Translations under genes and position numbers: made by a program
Part shown: positions 1 to 6,599 of the stretch, one piece after another
How the letters are laid out: every line of letters starts with the position of its first letter
Numbering within the stretch: position 1 is the stretch's first letter
The notes under the pieces: generated by a model
The model's database searches: none
What the model saw: the letters and a program-made list of their open reading frames with translations, nothing else
Told to the model about the DNA's origin: nothing
Source of the DNA: Acidimicrobiia bacterium
GTDB taxonomy: Bacteria; Actinomycetota; Acidimicrobiia; Acidimicrobiales; Ilumatobacteraceae
Direction of reading: 5' to 3'
NCBI GenBank assembly: GCA_010025655.1
Contig: RGSV01000026.1
Span: forward strand, 1-10,801
Length of the DNA: 10,801 nt

Positions 1-118
1 GATCGGGTGTCGCCGCCCGAGCGAGGTCAGGTGCGTCGGCTCGGCCTGGGTCGAGTGCCGGGTCTCGGCCTGCGTCAACTGCCTGCGCTGGAGGTGCCGC
101 CTGCGCTGGGGTCGTCAC
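1..118 (-). CDS. Possible 5' end of an Ala/Pro/Asp-rich protein, runs off the left edge
   Basis: On the minus strand a frame stays open from a GTG at 118 (or an in-frame ATG at 151) to the window edge, giving about 39 visible residues beginning VTTPAQAAPPAQAVDAGRD. The other frames here read poorly or stop. The DNA has two short direct repeats, CTCGGCCTG at 40-48 and 64-72 and GCCTGCGCTGG at 81-91 and 99-109. Their spacings of 24 and 18 bp are multiples of three, as expected for repeated codons in a low-complexity coding stretch (PAQA occurs twice). A weak AGG lies about 12 bases before the GTG. No domain can be recognised from so short a piece. It would be transcribed divergently from the small protein gene at 230. 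It could equally be non-coding repetitive DNA. Confidence 0.3.
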   Translation of the reverse strand, partial: MTTPAQAAPPAQAVDAGRDPALDPGRADAPDLARAATPD

Positions 119-170
119 GCGGGCCCAGCCTACCGATGACGCATGCCACATACCTTTGCATGCGTAGTGC

Positions 171-199
171 TTGCAAAAGTTAGCAGTGCGGAATACCGT
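171..199 (+). promoter_or_regulatory. Candidate promoter for the 230-625 gene
   Basis: TTGCAA (171-176) and TACCGT (194-199, matching the actinobacterial TANNNT -10) are separated by exactly 17 bp, and about 30 bases remain to the ATG at 230. The -35 box is also the right arm of an inverted repeat TTGCA-N11-TGCAA (156-176), and the palindrome GCATGC occurs twice nearby (141-146 and 158-163), so a regulator may bind here. This is inferred from sequence only. Confidence 0.45.
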
Positions 200-216
200 G
201 AGGGCACCACTTCATC

Positions 217-223
217 AGAGGAG
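217..223 (+). promoter_or_regulatory. Ribosome binding site that decides the start at 230
   Basis: AGAGGAG at 217-223 stands 6 bases before ATG 230. This is the strongest Shine-Dalgarno match in the window. It is the reason for rejecting the upstream in-frame ATG at 143, which would add 29 residues of poor composition and would place the start upstream of the candidate promoter. Confidence 0.75.
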
Positions 224-229
224 ACGACC

Positions 230-625
230 ATGCCATCCATTCAGTTCACCAACCCGCTGCGTTCACTCGATCTCACCAAGTTCGACGTGCGCAAGTTTGA
301 CCCCCGCAAGATGACGCTTCCCACCGTCGATGTGCGCAAGACCGTGGCTCCGGCCGCCAAAGTTGCGCGCGACGCTGCGTATGTCGCCGTCGGCCTCGGC
401 GTGATTGCCACCCAGAAGGCCACCGCTCGCCGCTACGACATCGAGCAGCGCGTGAAGGATGTTGCACCGCGCGTGCGCGACGAAGCGAAGGCCACTGCCG
501 AACGCGTCTTGCGTGAAGCGAATGACACCGTCGTACGAGTGCGTGGCGAAGCAACCCAGCGCGTGCGCAAGGTGGTCGATCGTCGTAAAACTGCAGCCGC
601 GGCTGAGACGACACCCGTCGCCTAA
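230..625 (+). CDS. Small basic helical protein (phasin/HBHA-like), hypothetical
   Basis: A 131-residue protein with no firm function. The N-terminal part contains three short repeats of the form (F/V)D-x-RK: FDVRK at 18-22, FDPRK at 23-27 and VDVRK at 33-37. A short alanine- and glycine-rich apolar stretch, AAYVAVGLGVIATQ (49-62), follows; it is too short for a confident membrane span. Residues 67-120 are strongly charged (R/E/D/K) with regular hydrophobic spacing, predicting a long amphipathic helix or coiled coil. An Ala/Thr-rich tail ends the protein. From memory, actinobacteria carry similar small proteins with repeated P-K-F-D-like units followed by an RDAAYVAVG-type segment, sometimes likened to phasins or heparin-binding haemagglutinin; this link is inference. 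It has its own promoter and a strong RBS, so it is probably monocistronic. A surface- or granule-associated structural role is possible but unproven. Confidence 0.8.
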   Translation: MPSIQFTNPLRSLDLTKFDVRKFDPRKMTLPTVDVRKTVAPAAKVARDAAYVAVGLGVIATQKATARRYDIEQRVKDVAPRVRDEAKATAERVLREANDTVVRVRGEATQRVRKVVDRRKTAAAAETTPVA

Positions 626-661
626 CTCAGCACCACGTTCGCTGTCAACTTCGGCAAGCGG

Positions 662-680
662 GCCGAGCGATAGTCTCGGC
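662..680 (+). other. Small hairpin overlapping the -10 box upstream of the flippase gene
   Basis: GCCGAG (662-667) pairs with CTCGGC (675-680) around a 7-base loop. There is no T run, so it is not a classical intrinsic terminator of the preceding gene. Because it covers the TAGTCT candidate -10 element, it could be an operator or chance GC-rich symmetry. Confidence 0.25.
671..676 (+). promoter_or_regulatory. Candidate -10 box for a leaderless flippase transcript
   Basis: TAGTCT fits TANNNT and ends 8 bases before the TTG start at 685, which would place the transcription start at or next to the initiation codon. No Shine-Dalgarno sequence is visible before the TTG, consistent with leaderless translation. 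No convincing -35 box is seen. Leaderless initiation from TTG is rarer than from ATG or GTG, so this is a tentative call. Confidence 0.3.
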
Positions 681-684
681 TCGC

Positions 685-2007
685 TTGACTGACATTCCCC
701 CACCGCCCGTTTCATCGGGTGAAGAAGGCGCACTCACTGCCGAAGCCTCGGCGCGCTCGCCACTGCCTACCGGCAGTCTGACGATTGGCTCAGGCTTGCT
801 CGTTGGCGGCCTCTCGATTTACGTCTTCTTTCGCCTCGGGCAAGAAGCGCTAGGGCAAGACGGCTTTAAGCCGATCGTGTCGTTGTGGTTCGTGATGTAT
901 GCGCTCGTGCCAGGGTTCTTTCTGCCGCTCGAGCAAGAAGTCAGCCGCGCCGTCGCACATCGGCGAGCCCTCGGAGATGGCGCCAGCCCCGTCTTGCGAA
1001 AGGTGGCGCCCATGGCCGTGGGTATCACCGTCGCGCTCGTCGCGGGCGTGGCGTTGGCCAGCACGCGACTCACTGACGATCTCTTTGAAGGTTCAGCGGT
1101 GGTCACCCTTGCGTTGGCGATTGCTCTGGTTGGCTACGCACCCTTCCATCTGGCGCGCGGCATGTGCTCAGGGTTGGCGTCGTTTCGCACCTACAGCGTG
1201 ATGATCGCCCTCGACGGTCTCGTGCGAGTCGCGCTGGCTGGTGCGTTTCTTGTCGTCGGCATCGACCGAGTGGGGCCGTATGCCCTGATGGTCGCGCTCG
1301 TGCCACTCGCGATTGCCGTCACCGTGTTCGCCACCGGACGCGTGCGTAGCGACGACGGATCTCCGGCAACGTGGGGCGAACTCGCCCCAAATCTCGGCTG
1401 GCTGCTCGTAGGCACCCTCTTTGCCGGGGCGCTCATCAACGCCGGGCCATTGACCGTCGACATTCTCGGCGCCAGCAGTGATCCGGCACAGGTAACTCGC
1501 TTTGCCAATGCGGTGTTGCTCGCGCGCGTACCGCTTTTTCTCTTTCAGGCGGTGCAAGCTGCGATGTTGCCACGTCTCACTCGTCTGGCAGCACTTCGAG
1601 ATGCAGCTGAGTTTCGCGCGGTGTTACAACGGCTCTTCGTGCTGGTGGGCGGCGTCGGCATCGTCGGCGTCGTCGGAGCGTTTGCGATCGGCCCATGGGT
1701 GCTTGAACTCGTGTACGAGGGCGGTATCGATCGACGCACCATCACGCTGCTTGCATTTTCGAGTGCGGTGTACATGCTCGCACAGGCGTGCGCCCAATCG
1801 GTGTTGTCGATGTCGGGACACGTGCTCGTAGCTATCGGCTGGGTGTTGAGTTTCGCCACGTTTGCCGCCACTGCGGCGTGGTCGAGCGATGATCTCTACC
1901 TGCGAGTTGAAGTAGCGCTGATTACCAGTGCGCTCGTCGCACTCGCCGTGTTTGCGGTGGGTCTGCGTGCTTACTTCGCGCGTTTGGCTTCGACGTCGAG
2001 GTCGTGA
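685..2007 (+). CDS. Polysaccharide flippase-like membrane protein (MOP superfamily, Wzx-type)
   Basis: A 440-residue integral membrane protein. After a 30-residue polar, proline- and serine-rich cytoplasmic N terminus come about twelve hydrophobic segments, at roughly 31-50, 65-85, 109-127, 138-158, 172-192, 197-217, 235-255, 275-295, 317-338, 352-373, 379-399 and 407-428. The length and spacing match the MOP superfamily (Wzx/MurJ/MATE), and the Q-A-A-M-L-P-R segment near 291-297 is typical of polysaccharide exporters. Proteins of this kind move lipid-linked sugar units across the cytoplasmic membrane. The setting among GDP-sugar enzymes and glycosyltransferases supports a glycan export role. 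The TTG start at 685 is chosen because it begins the open stretch and no ATG or GTG precedes the first membrane segment. The 3' end overlaps gmd by 37 bp on the opposite strand. The substrate cannot be told from sequence. Confidence 0.8.
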   Translation: MTDIPPPPVSSGEEGALTAEASARSPLPTGSLTIGSGLLVGGLSIYVFFRLGQEALGQDGFKPIVSLWFVMYALVPGFFLPLEQEVSRAVAHRRALGDGASPVLRKVAPMAVGITVALVAGVALASTRLTDDLFEGSAVVTLALAIALVGYAPFHLARGMCSGLASFRTYSVMIALDGLVRVALAGAFLVVGIDRVGPYALMVALVPLAIAVTVFATGRVRSDDGSPATWGELAPNLGWLLVGTLFAGALINAGPLTVDILGASSDPAQVTRFANAVLLARVPLFLFQAVQAAMLPRLTRLAALRDAAEFRAVLQRLFVLVGGVGIVGVVGAFAIGPWVLELVYEGGIDRRTITLLAFSSAVYMLAQACAQSVLSMSGHVLVAIGWVLSFATFAATAAWSSDDLYLRVEVALITSALVALAVFAVGLRAYFARLASTSRS

Positions 2008-2972
2008 CGCACCATCATCTCGACGAGTGAGGGGAAGTCGACCTCGCGCTTCCAACCCAGTTGACGCTCAGCCTTTGAGGCATCGCCGACGAGCAGGTCA
2101 ACTTCCGCCGGGCGGAAGTACTGGGCGTCTTGACCGACAAAGTTGCGCCAATCACCGAGACCGGCACACTCAAACGCGAGTTCCAAAAACTCGGTGATTC
2201 CATGGGTCTCGCCAGTGGCGATGACATAGTCGTCGGCAATGGGCTGCTGCAGCATGAGCCACATCGCTTTCACGTAGTCGCCTGCATAGCCCCAGTCGCG
2301 CTTGGCGGCCAAGTTTCCGAGCAACAACTTGTCTTGCAGACCCAACTTGATGCGCGCCACCGAACTGCTGATCTTGCGCGTGACGAACTCGTAGCCGCGG
2401 CGCGGGCCCTCATGATTGAACAGTATTCCTGAGCAGGCAAAGAGCCCGTACGACTCGCGATAGTTGACCGTCATGTGGTGGCCGAACACTTTGGCCACGC
2501 CGTAGGGCGAGCGCGGGTGGAATGCCGTCATCTCGGTCTGTGGAATCTCGCGCACCTTGCCATACATCTCTGACGAAGATGCCTGATACATGCGAATCGG
2601 ATTCTTCTTCTCCCCGCCCACGAGGCGAATCGCTTCGAGCATGCGCAAGACTCCGAGACCGGTCACGTTCGAGGTGAGCTCGGCCTGAGTGAACGACATC
2701 GCAACGAACGAGATAGCACCGAGGTTGTACACCTCATTGGGCTCAACCTGACGCAGAGCGGCGACAAGGCTCGAGAAATCGGTGAGGTCGCCGTGCACGA
2801 TCTTGATGAACGGAAACTCGGCGAGCAGTGCCGCGACCTTCGGGTTGTTCTGGCCTTTGACGAGACCGTAGACCTCGTAGCCCTTGGTGTGCAGAAACTC
2901 GGCAAGGTGCTGACCGTCTTGGCCGGTAATACCGGTGATGAGCGCGCGCGGCACCGTGTCAAGGCTACCCAT
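1971..2972 (-). CDS. gmd: GDP-mannose 4,6-dehydratase
   Basis: A short-chain dehydrogenase/reductase of 333 residues that converts GDP-D-mannose to GDP-4-keto-6-deoxy-D-mannose, the first step to GDP-L-fucose, GDP-rhamnose and related sugars. The NADP-binding motif GITGQDG is at 14-20. The active-site segment [10 protein letters not shown] follows (Ser133 where the E. coli enzyme has the catalytic Thr, with Glu135), then SPYGVAK with Tyr157 and Lys161. [16 protein letters not shown] and FVTRKI are family signatures. The length is slightly below the usual 340-370. ATG 2972 is preferred because it leaves a natural 13-residue lead to the Rossmann motif and has AGGG just upstream, although its spacing is short. 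An ATG at 3026 in the same frame would add 18 residues of repeat-derived sequence. The gene converges on and overlaps the flippase gene and diverges from cofD. Its partner fcl lies about 7 kb away. Confidence 0.93.
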   Translation of the reverse strand: MGSLDTVPRALITGITGQDGQHLAEFLHTKGYEVYGLVKGQNNPKVAALLAEFPFIKIVHGDLTDFSSLVAALRQVEPNEVYNLGAISFVAMSFTQAELTSNVTGLGVLRMLEAIRLVGGEKKNPIRMYQASSSEMYGKVREIPQTEMTAFHPRSPYGVAKVFGHHMTVNYRESYGLFACSGILFNHEGPRRGYEFVTRKISSSVARIKLGLQDKLLLGNLAAKRDWGYAGDYVKAMWLMLQQPIADDYVIATGETHGITEFLELAFECAGLGDWRNFVGQDAQYFRPAEVDLLVGDASKAERQLGWKREVDFPSLVEMMVRHDLDVEAKRAK

Positions 2973-2980
2973 GCGCCCTG

Positions 2981-3000
2981 CGCAGGTCGGCGCAGGTCGG
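2981..3000. repeat. Tandem duplication of a 10-bp unit upstream of gmd
   Basis: CGCAGGTCGG occurs twice, exactly and without a gap (2981-2990 and 2991-3000), in the 80-bp divergent region between gmd and cofD. It lies just upstream of the preferred gmd start, within its 5' leader. A one-helical-turn spacing could suit a regulator, but simple slippage is equally likely. Confidence 0.7.
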
Positions 3001-3039
3001 AGATGGTCGTCGCACGAAGCACTCATCGAGCTGCTCTCG

Positions 3040-3045
3040 TACGCT
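3040..3045 (+). promoter_or_regulatory. Candidate -10 box for a leaderless cofD transcript
   Basis: TACGCT matches TANNNT and ends 7 bases before the GTG at 3053, so transcription would begin at the start codon. No Shine-Dalgarno sequence is visible. The same hexamer, TACGCT, stands in the same place before fcl (10208-10213). No clear -35 box is present. Confidence 0.4.
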
Positions 3046-3052
3046 CAATGCG

Positions 3053-4138
3053 GTGAAGCGCAACGGCACGGTGGCTAGTGGTGACGATGCAGTGAGTCGC
3101 CCGCCAAGTGGCGAGACCGTGGTCTTGGCTGGTGGCGTAGGAGCGGCCCGCATGTTGCGAGCCATGCGATTGCACGACTCAACGCTTCATGTCACGGCGA
3201 TTGTCAACACCGGCGATGATGCAGTCGTCAACGGTCTCTATGTTTCGCCAGATGTCGACACGGTGATTTACACGCTCGCTGATGCGATCGACCCAACGCG
3301 TGGATGGGGCTTGCGTGACGAATCATGGACCGCGATGGCTTCACTCGCCCGCTATGCGTCTCTCCGGCCAGCAGGCAGTGTTGCCCCAAACCACTGGTTC
3401 AATCTGGGTGACCGCGACCTCGCCACGCACCTGTATCGCACCGCACGCCTAGCCGAGGGCGCATCTGCGAGTGCGGTGACTGGCGAGGTTGCGCAGGCAT
3501 GGGGCGTGCCGTGTCGTGTCATGCCGATGAGCGACGACCGAGTGGCGACTCAGGTGGTGTTGGCGGATCATGCTTCGCTGGATAGCCGTGTCGTCTATCG
3601 CGCCGGGGAGACCATCTCGTTTCAGGAATACTTCGTGCGACTGCGACATTCTGTGGCAGTTCGCTCAATCGAGTTTGTTGGTGCAGCGACGGCGCGCGCC
3701 AATGGTCTTGCGGCTCTACAACACGCCGAACGGATTGTCATCGCACCCTCGAACCCACTGGTATCGATCGCCCCGATTCGTGCCCTGCGTGGCGTCGACG
3801 AGATACTCACTGCGCGGCGCGACGATGTGGTGGCGGTATCGCCAATCATCGGTGGCGCGGCAGTGAAGGGGCCTGCTGACCGCATGTTGCGCGAGCTTGG
3901 TCACGAGGCGACCGCTCTTGGTGTTGCGAGGATCTATGCCGAGGTGTGCGGCACGTTTGTGATTGACACTGTTGACGCAGCATTGGCGCAAGACATCGAG
4001 CAACTCGGCATGCGCTGTGTCGTGACGAACACCATCATGAACAACGATGTCGCAGCACGACATCTTGCGCAGGTCACGTTGTCGGCGGCGACGACCGTTG
4101 GCGTAGCGCGGGGTGGCACTACGCGGGGTGGCTCGTGA
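3053..4138 (+). CDS. cofD: CofD/FbiA, 2-phospho-L-lactate (phosphoenolpyruvate) transferase of coenzyme F420 synthesis
   Basis: A 361-residue cytoplasmic enzyme that joins the phospho-lactyl or phosphoenolpyruvyl group from its GDP-activated donor to the deazaflavin Fo, giving F420-0 (or dehydro-F420-0 in actinobacteria). The family features appear in order: glycine-rich LAGGVGAARML (25-35), VNTGDD (51-56), SPDVDTVIYTLA (65-76), GWGL (84-87), WFNLGDRDLATHLYRT (115-130), PMSDD (158-162), ISFQEYFV (188-195), IAPSNPLVSI (230-239) and SPIIGGAAVKGPADRML (263-279). Length is normal for the family (about 310-350) plus a 20-residue polar N-terminal lead. The GTG at 3053 is chosen from the adjacent -10 box; a later GTG would also keep the domain whole. 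It overlaps cofE by 4 bp. No cofC (FbiD) guanylyltransferase or Fo synthase gene is in the window. Confidence 0.95.
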   Translation: MKRNGTVASGDDAVSRPPSGETVVLAGGVGAARMLRAMRLHDSTLHVTAIVNTGDDAVVNGLYVSPDVDTVIYTLADAIDPTRGWGLRDESWTAMASLARYASLRPAGSVAPNHWFNLGDRDLATHLYRTARLAEGASASAVTGEVAQAWGVPCRVMPMSDDRVATQVVLADHASLDSRVVYRAGETISFQEYFVRLRHSVAVRSIEFVGAATARANGLAALQHAERIVIAPSNPLVSIAPIRALRGVDEILTARRDDVVAVSPIIGGAAVKGPADRMLRELGHEATALGVARIYAEVCGTFVIDTVDAALAQDIEQLGMRCVVTNTIMNNDVAARHLAQVTLSAATTVGVARGGTTRGGS

Positions 4139-4851
4139 GCACCCGTCTCGAAGCCTGGGGCGTCGTCGGCCTGCCCGAAGTGGTGCCCGGCGACCAGCTC
4201 GGAGAACTCATCGCCGAGGCGTGTCGCCGCGCACCGAATGGTCCGCTCGCCGACCGAGATGTGGTCGTCGTAACGCAGAAGATCGTCAGCAAAGCCGAGG
4301 GACGCCTCGTGGAAGTCGACCCCGACGACCCGCTCAGTCACAAGGCGGTCGTTGAGTCGGAGGCAGTGCGCATCGTGCGACGCCGTGGCGACCTCATCAT
4401 CACCGAGACTGAGCACGGTTTCATCTGCGCGAACAACGGTGTCGACCTGAGCAACGTGCAACGCGGTCGGGCCGCACTATTGCCGAAAGACTCTGACCGA
4501 TCAGCGCGACGCGTTCGCGACATCATTCGGGCACGACTCGGGGTAGAAGTCGGAGTCATCGTGAGCGACACCTTTGGTCGACCGTGGCGCAAGGGACTGA
4601 CCGATGTAGCAATCGGCGTGGCTGGTATCGCTGGCGTCGTCGATCTGCGCGGCACTCCTGACGCACTCGGGCGCACGATGCAGGTCACCGAAGTCGCCGT
4701 GGCAGACGAACTCGCGAGTGCTGCCGAACTGGTGATGGGAAAGTCGTCGGGCATCCCTGTCGCCATCGTGCGCGGAGCCGACGCAACGTGGTTTCGTGAT
4801 GCATCGGTGCGCGAGTTGGTTCGCCCAGCGAACGAAGACCTCTTCCGCTAG
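4135..4851 (+). CDS. cofE: CofE, coenzyme F420-0:L-glutamate ligase (single-domain FbiB)
   Basis: A 238-residue GTP-dependent ligase that adds L-glutamate to F420-0 and builds the gamma-linked polyglutamate tail of F420. Visible family motifs are VVVVTQKIVSKAEGR (43-57), the conserved ETEHGFICANNGVDLSN (91-107), LLPKDSDRSA (115-124) and VSDTFGRPWRKGLTDVAIG (143-161). The protein ends after these, near the archaeal CofE length of about 250 residues. It lacks the C-terminal nitroreductase-like FMN domain that makes mycobacterial FbiB about 450 residues long. It starts at GTG 4135 inside the last codons of cofD (GTGA overlap), with GGGGTGG at 4125-4131 as a possible RBS, so the two genes should be translationally coupled. 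The stop is clean and a non-coding gap follows, so it is not an obvious truncation. Confidence 0.95.
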   Translation: MSTRLEAWGVVGLPEVVPGDQLGELIAEACRRAPNGPLADRDVVVVTQKIVSKAEGRLVEVDPDDPLSHKAVVESEAVRIVRRRGDLIITETEHGFICANNGVDLSNVQRGRAALLPKDSDRSARRVRDIIRARLGVEVGVIVSDTFGRPWRKGLTDVAIGVAGIAGVVDLRGTPDALGRTMQVTEVAVADELASAAELVMGKSSGIPVAIVRGADATWFRDASVRELVRPANEDLFR

Positions 4852-4872
4852 GAAGAGCAATCGCGGGGTGGT

Positions 4873-4942
4873 GTCGGCAGCCGTGTCAGCAGCACCCTGT
4901 GGCGCGAGTGGCGGCGAGGTCGGCAGCACCCTGCAGCGCGCG
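4873..4942. repeat. Imperfect direct repeats in the gap between the convergent cofE and nucleotidyltransferase genes
   Basis: This 98-bp convergent gap (4852-4949) holds two copies of a 24-bp unit, 4885-4908 and 4919-4942, agreeing at 20 of 24 positions around the core GCAGCACCCTG. A shorter related piece, GTCGGCAGC, begins at 4873. I could not find a strong hairpin with a T run, so the terminators expected for two converging genes are not obvious here. Confidence 0.55.
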
Positions 4943-4949
4943 TCGTAAC

Positions 4950-5909
4950 TCAGGCGGGCGCGATGAGCGTGTCGCGCACCACGTGCGATGCCGCAACATC
5001 ACCAAGGGCAACCGAACGCTCGACGACTGCCCCATCACCGATCACAGCACGCGGGCCGATGACCGAATCGACGACTCGCGCGCCATTGCCGATGTGGGCG
5101 CCTGCACCCACCACTGAGTCGCGCACTTCACACTCAGGCGCGAGCACGGCCGAGGCGTGCACTGCATCGTCGCGATCGATGCGGGCACCGCTGATGAGAT
5201 CAAGATTGGCCCGCAGATACGACTCAGGTCGACCAGCGTCGAGCCAGTAGTCGTTGGTCTGCAGTGCGAACAAGGCTCGCTGTTGCACAAAGTGCGGAAA
5301 CGTCGCCCGTTCGATCGACAACGGACCATCACCTGGCATCGCTGCAAGCGACGCAGGCTCGAGCACATAGGTGCCGGCGTTGACATGGCGACTCGCCGTC
5401 GTGCCAGGGGCAGGCTTTTCGACGAACCCGGTGACAAGACCGTCGGGTGTGGTTTCCACCACTCCGTATTGCGACGGGTCAGTCACCGGCGTCAGGTGGA
5501 TCGTGGCGAGGGCTCCAGCGGTGCGATTTCTCTGGTGCGCGGCGACGAGATTGGCGATGCGCAAGTCGGTGACGATGTCGCCGTTGGCGACGATGAATGG
5601 TTCGTTGCGTTCATGCAGCGCCACTGAGCGTGCGGCGAAGCCGATCGCACCAGCGGTGTCGAGCGGCGAGTCTTCGATGGCGAAGTGCAGTCGAACGCCC
5701 GCACAGGTGCGGTCTGGAAACGCCGCCAGAAATGGTTCGGGCTTGAAGCCGAGTGCCAAGACGGCATCGGTGACGCCCCCACGCGCGAGGTGCACCATCA
5801 TCCATTCGAGAATGGTGCGCTGACCGAGCGGCAAGAGCGGCTTGGGAACCGCGTTGGTGAGCGGCCGTAAACGGGTACCGAAGCCACCAACGAGCACGAC
5901 GGCGAACAT
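4950..5909 (-). CDS. Sugar-1-phosphate nucleotidyltransferase, probably mannose-1-phosphate guanylyltransferase
   Basis: A 319-residue cytoplasmic enzyme that couples a sugar 1-phosphate to a nucleotide. The N-terminal nucleotidyltransferase fold shows VVLVGGFGTRLRPLT (4-18) with the catalytic Arg and PKPLLP (22-27), then NGDIVTDL (109-116, metal-binding Asp), EKP (164-166), NAGTYVLEP (177-185) and YWLDAGRPESYLRANLDLI (221-239). From about 250 to 315, hexapeptide-type repeats (I-G-N-G-A-R, I-G-P-R-A-V, I-G-D-G-A-V) form a left-handed beta helix. The pattern resembles mycobacterial ManB (mannose-1-phosphate guanylyltransferase). The presence of gmd and fcl makes GDP-mannose the likely product, but glucose- or other sugar-specific relatives share these motifs. 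It is the last gene of the leftward operon, 12 bp after the preceding gene, and converges on cofE. Confidence 0.9.
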   Translation of the reverse strand: MFAVVLVGGFGTRLRPLTNAVPKPLLPLGQRTILEWMMVHLARGGVTDAVLALGFKPEPFLAAFPDRTCAGVRLHFAIEDSPLDTAGAIGFAARSVALHERNEPFIVANGDIVTDLRIANLVAAHQRNRTAGALATIHLTPVTDPSQYGVVETTPDGLVTGFVEKPAPGTTASRHVNAGTYVLEPASLAAMPGDGPLSIERATFPHFVQQRALFALQTNDYWLDAGRPESYLRANLDLISGARIDRDDAVHASAVLAPECEVRDSVVGAGAHIGNGARVVDSVIGPRAVIGDGAVVERSVALGDVAASHVVRDTLIAPA

Positions 5910-5921
5910 GCCGCGTCTCGC

Positions 5922-6599
5922 CTACTCGCCGGAGTTGACGAGCGTCGCCACTTCGCCAGCCGCGGGCGGCTGCGGCACCTCGGTGCCGTCTGGTGCAAAG
6001 ACGAGAGCGACGGCGAGACCATTGGCGTCGAGACGAACTGAATCAAGGTTGGCAATCGACGTCTTGCGTTCGTTGTCGACACCTTCGACATCCCATGTAT
6101 CGACAAAGAGCGAGCCACCTTTGCCACCGCACGCATCTGAGCCTTCGGTGAGCACTGCCCCATCATTGATCGAAGCTGGGAACGTGAGCGAGGTCTCGGT
6201 GAGCTTCAACGCGTAGAGGTCGAGCACTGCCGAGACACGGGCGCGACGCTGGCCACTCAAGATTTGTGGCTGCCACTCGACTACGCCAGGTTTGCCGCTG
6301 ACGAGAGCGGCTCCTTCGCGAACTTCAGCGAGGTCGTCGAGCACTGCAGTGTCGGGCAAGTCGATCCATGTGTCGCAGACATATACGCCGAAGGAGAGGT
6401 AGTACGTCGCATTCGTGATGTCAGCGGCCGAACGGTCTTCGATTGTCTGTCGCGCATAGCCGATAAGCGCAGAGCCGAGCACGAGCACGATCGCAATGAC
6501 GGATGGAAACAGCAGGCCGCCACGCAACTTGATGCCGCGCGGCGTGCGGGTCTTGCTCTTTTCGGCGAGACGGGCGATTTTTTTGGCTGACGACGTCAC
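5922..6599 (-). CDS. Membrane-anchored protein of unknown function
   Basis: A 225-residue protein I cannot assign to a named family. A basic cytoplasmic N terminus (1-27, rich in K and R) is followed by one clear membrane segment (about 28-48). The rest should be outside the cell, in an N-in orientation. The outer part holds two cysteines, Cys75 (GVYVCDTW) and Cys157 (DACGGKGG), that could form a disulfide; a segment resembling a beta-rich domain; and a tail APDGTEVPQPP (202-212). I recall secreted actinobacterial hypotheticals with the same order (Y-V-C-D near the start, C-G-G in the middle, PxGT(D/E)VPxPP at the end); that is memory, not a search result. The GTG start at 6599 overlaps the upstream glycosyltransferase stop by 4 bp (GTGA), so the two genes are coupled. 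Its position between glycosyltransferase and GDP-mannose genes suggests a role in cell-envelope glycan assembly or anchoring. Confidence 0.85.
   Translation of the reverse strand: MTSSAKKIARLAEKSKTRTPRGIKLRGGLLFPSVIAIVLVLGSALIGYARQTIEDRSAADITNATYYLSFGVYVCDTWIDLPDTAVLDDLAEVREGAALVSGKPGVVEWQPQILSGQRRARVSAVLDLYALKLTETSLTFPASINDGAVLTEGSDACGGKGGSLFVDTWDVEGVDNERKTSIANLDSVRLDANGLAVALVFAPDGTEVPQPPAAGEVATLVNSGE

Noticed and set aside
180..200. CIRCE-like heat-shock operator beginning TTAGCA
   Set aside because: The matching inverted half (GAGTGCTAA) is absent, so only a chance partial match remains.
143..229. Start of the small helical protein at ATG 143
   Set aside because: The AGAGGAG RBS and composition change support ATG 230, and the candidate promoter lies between the two.
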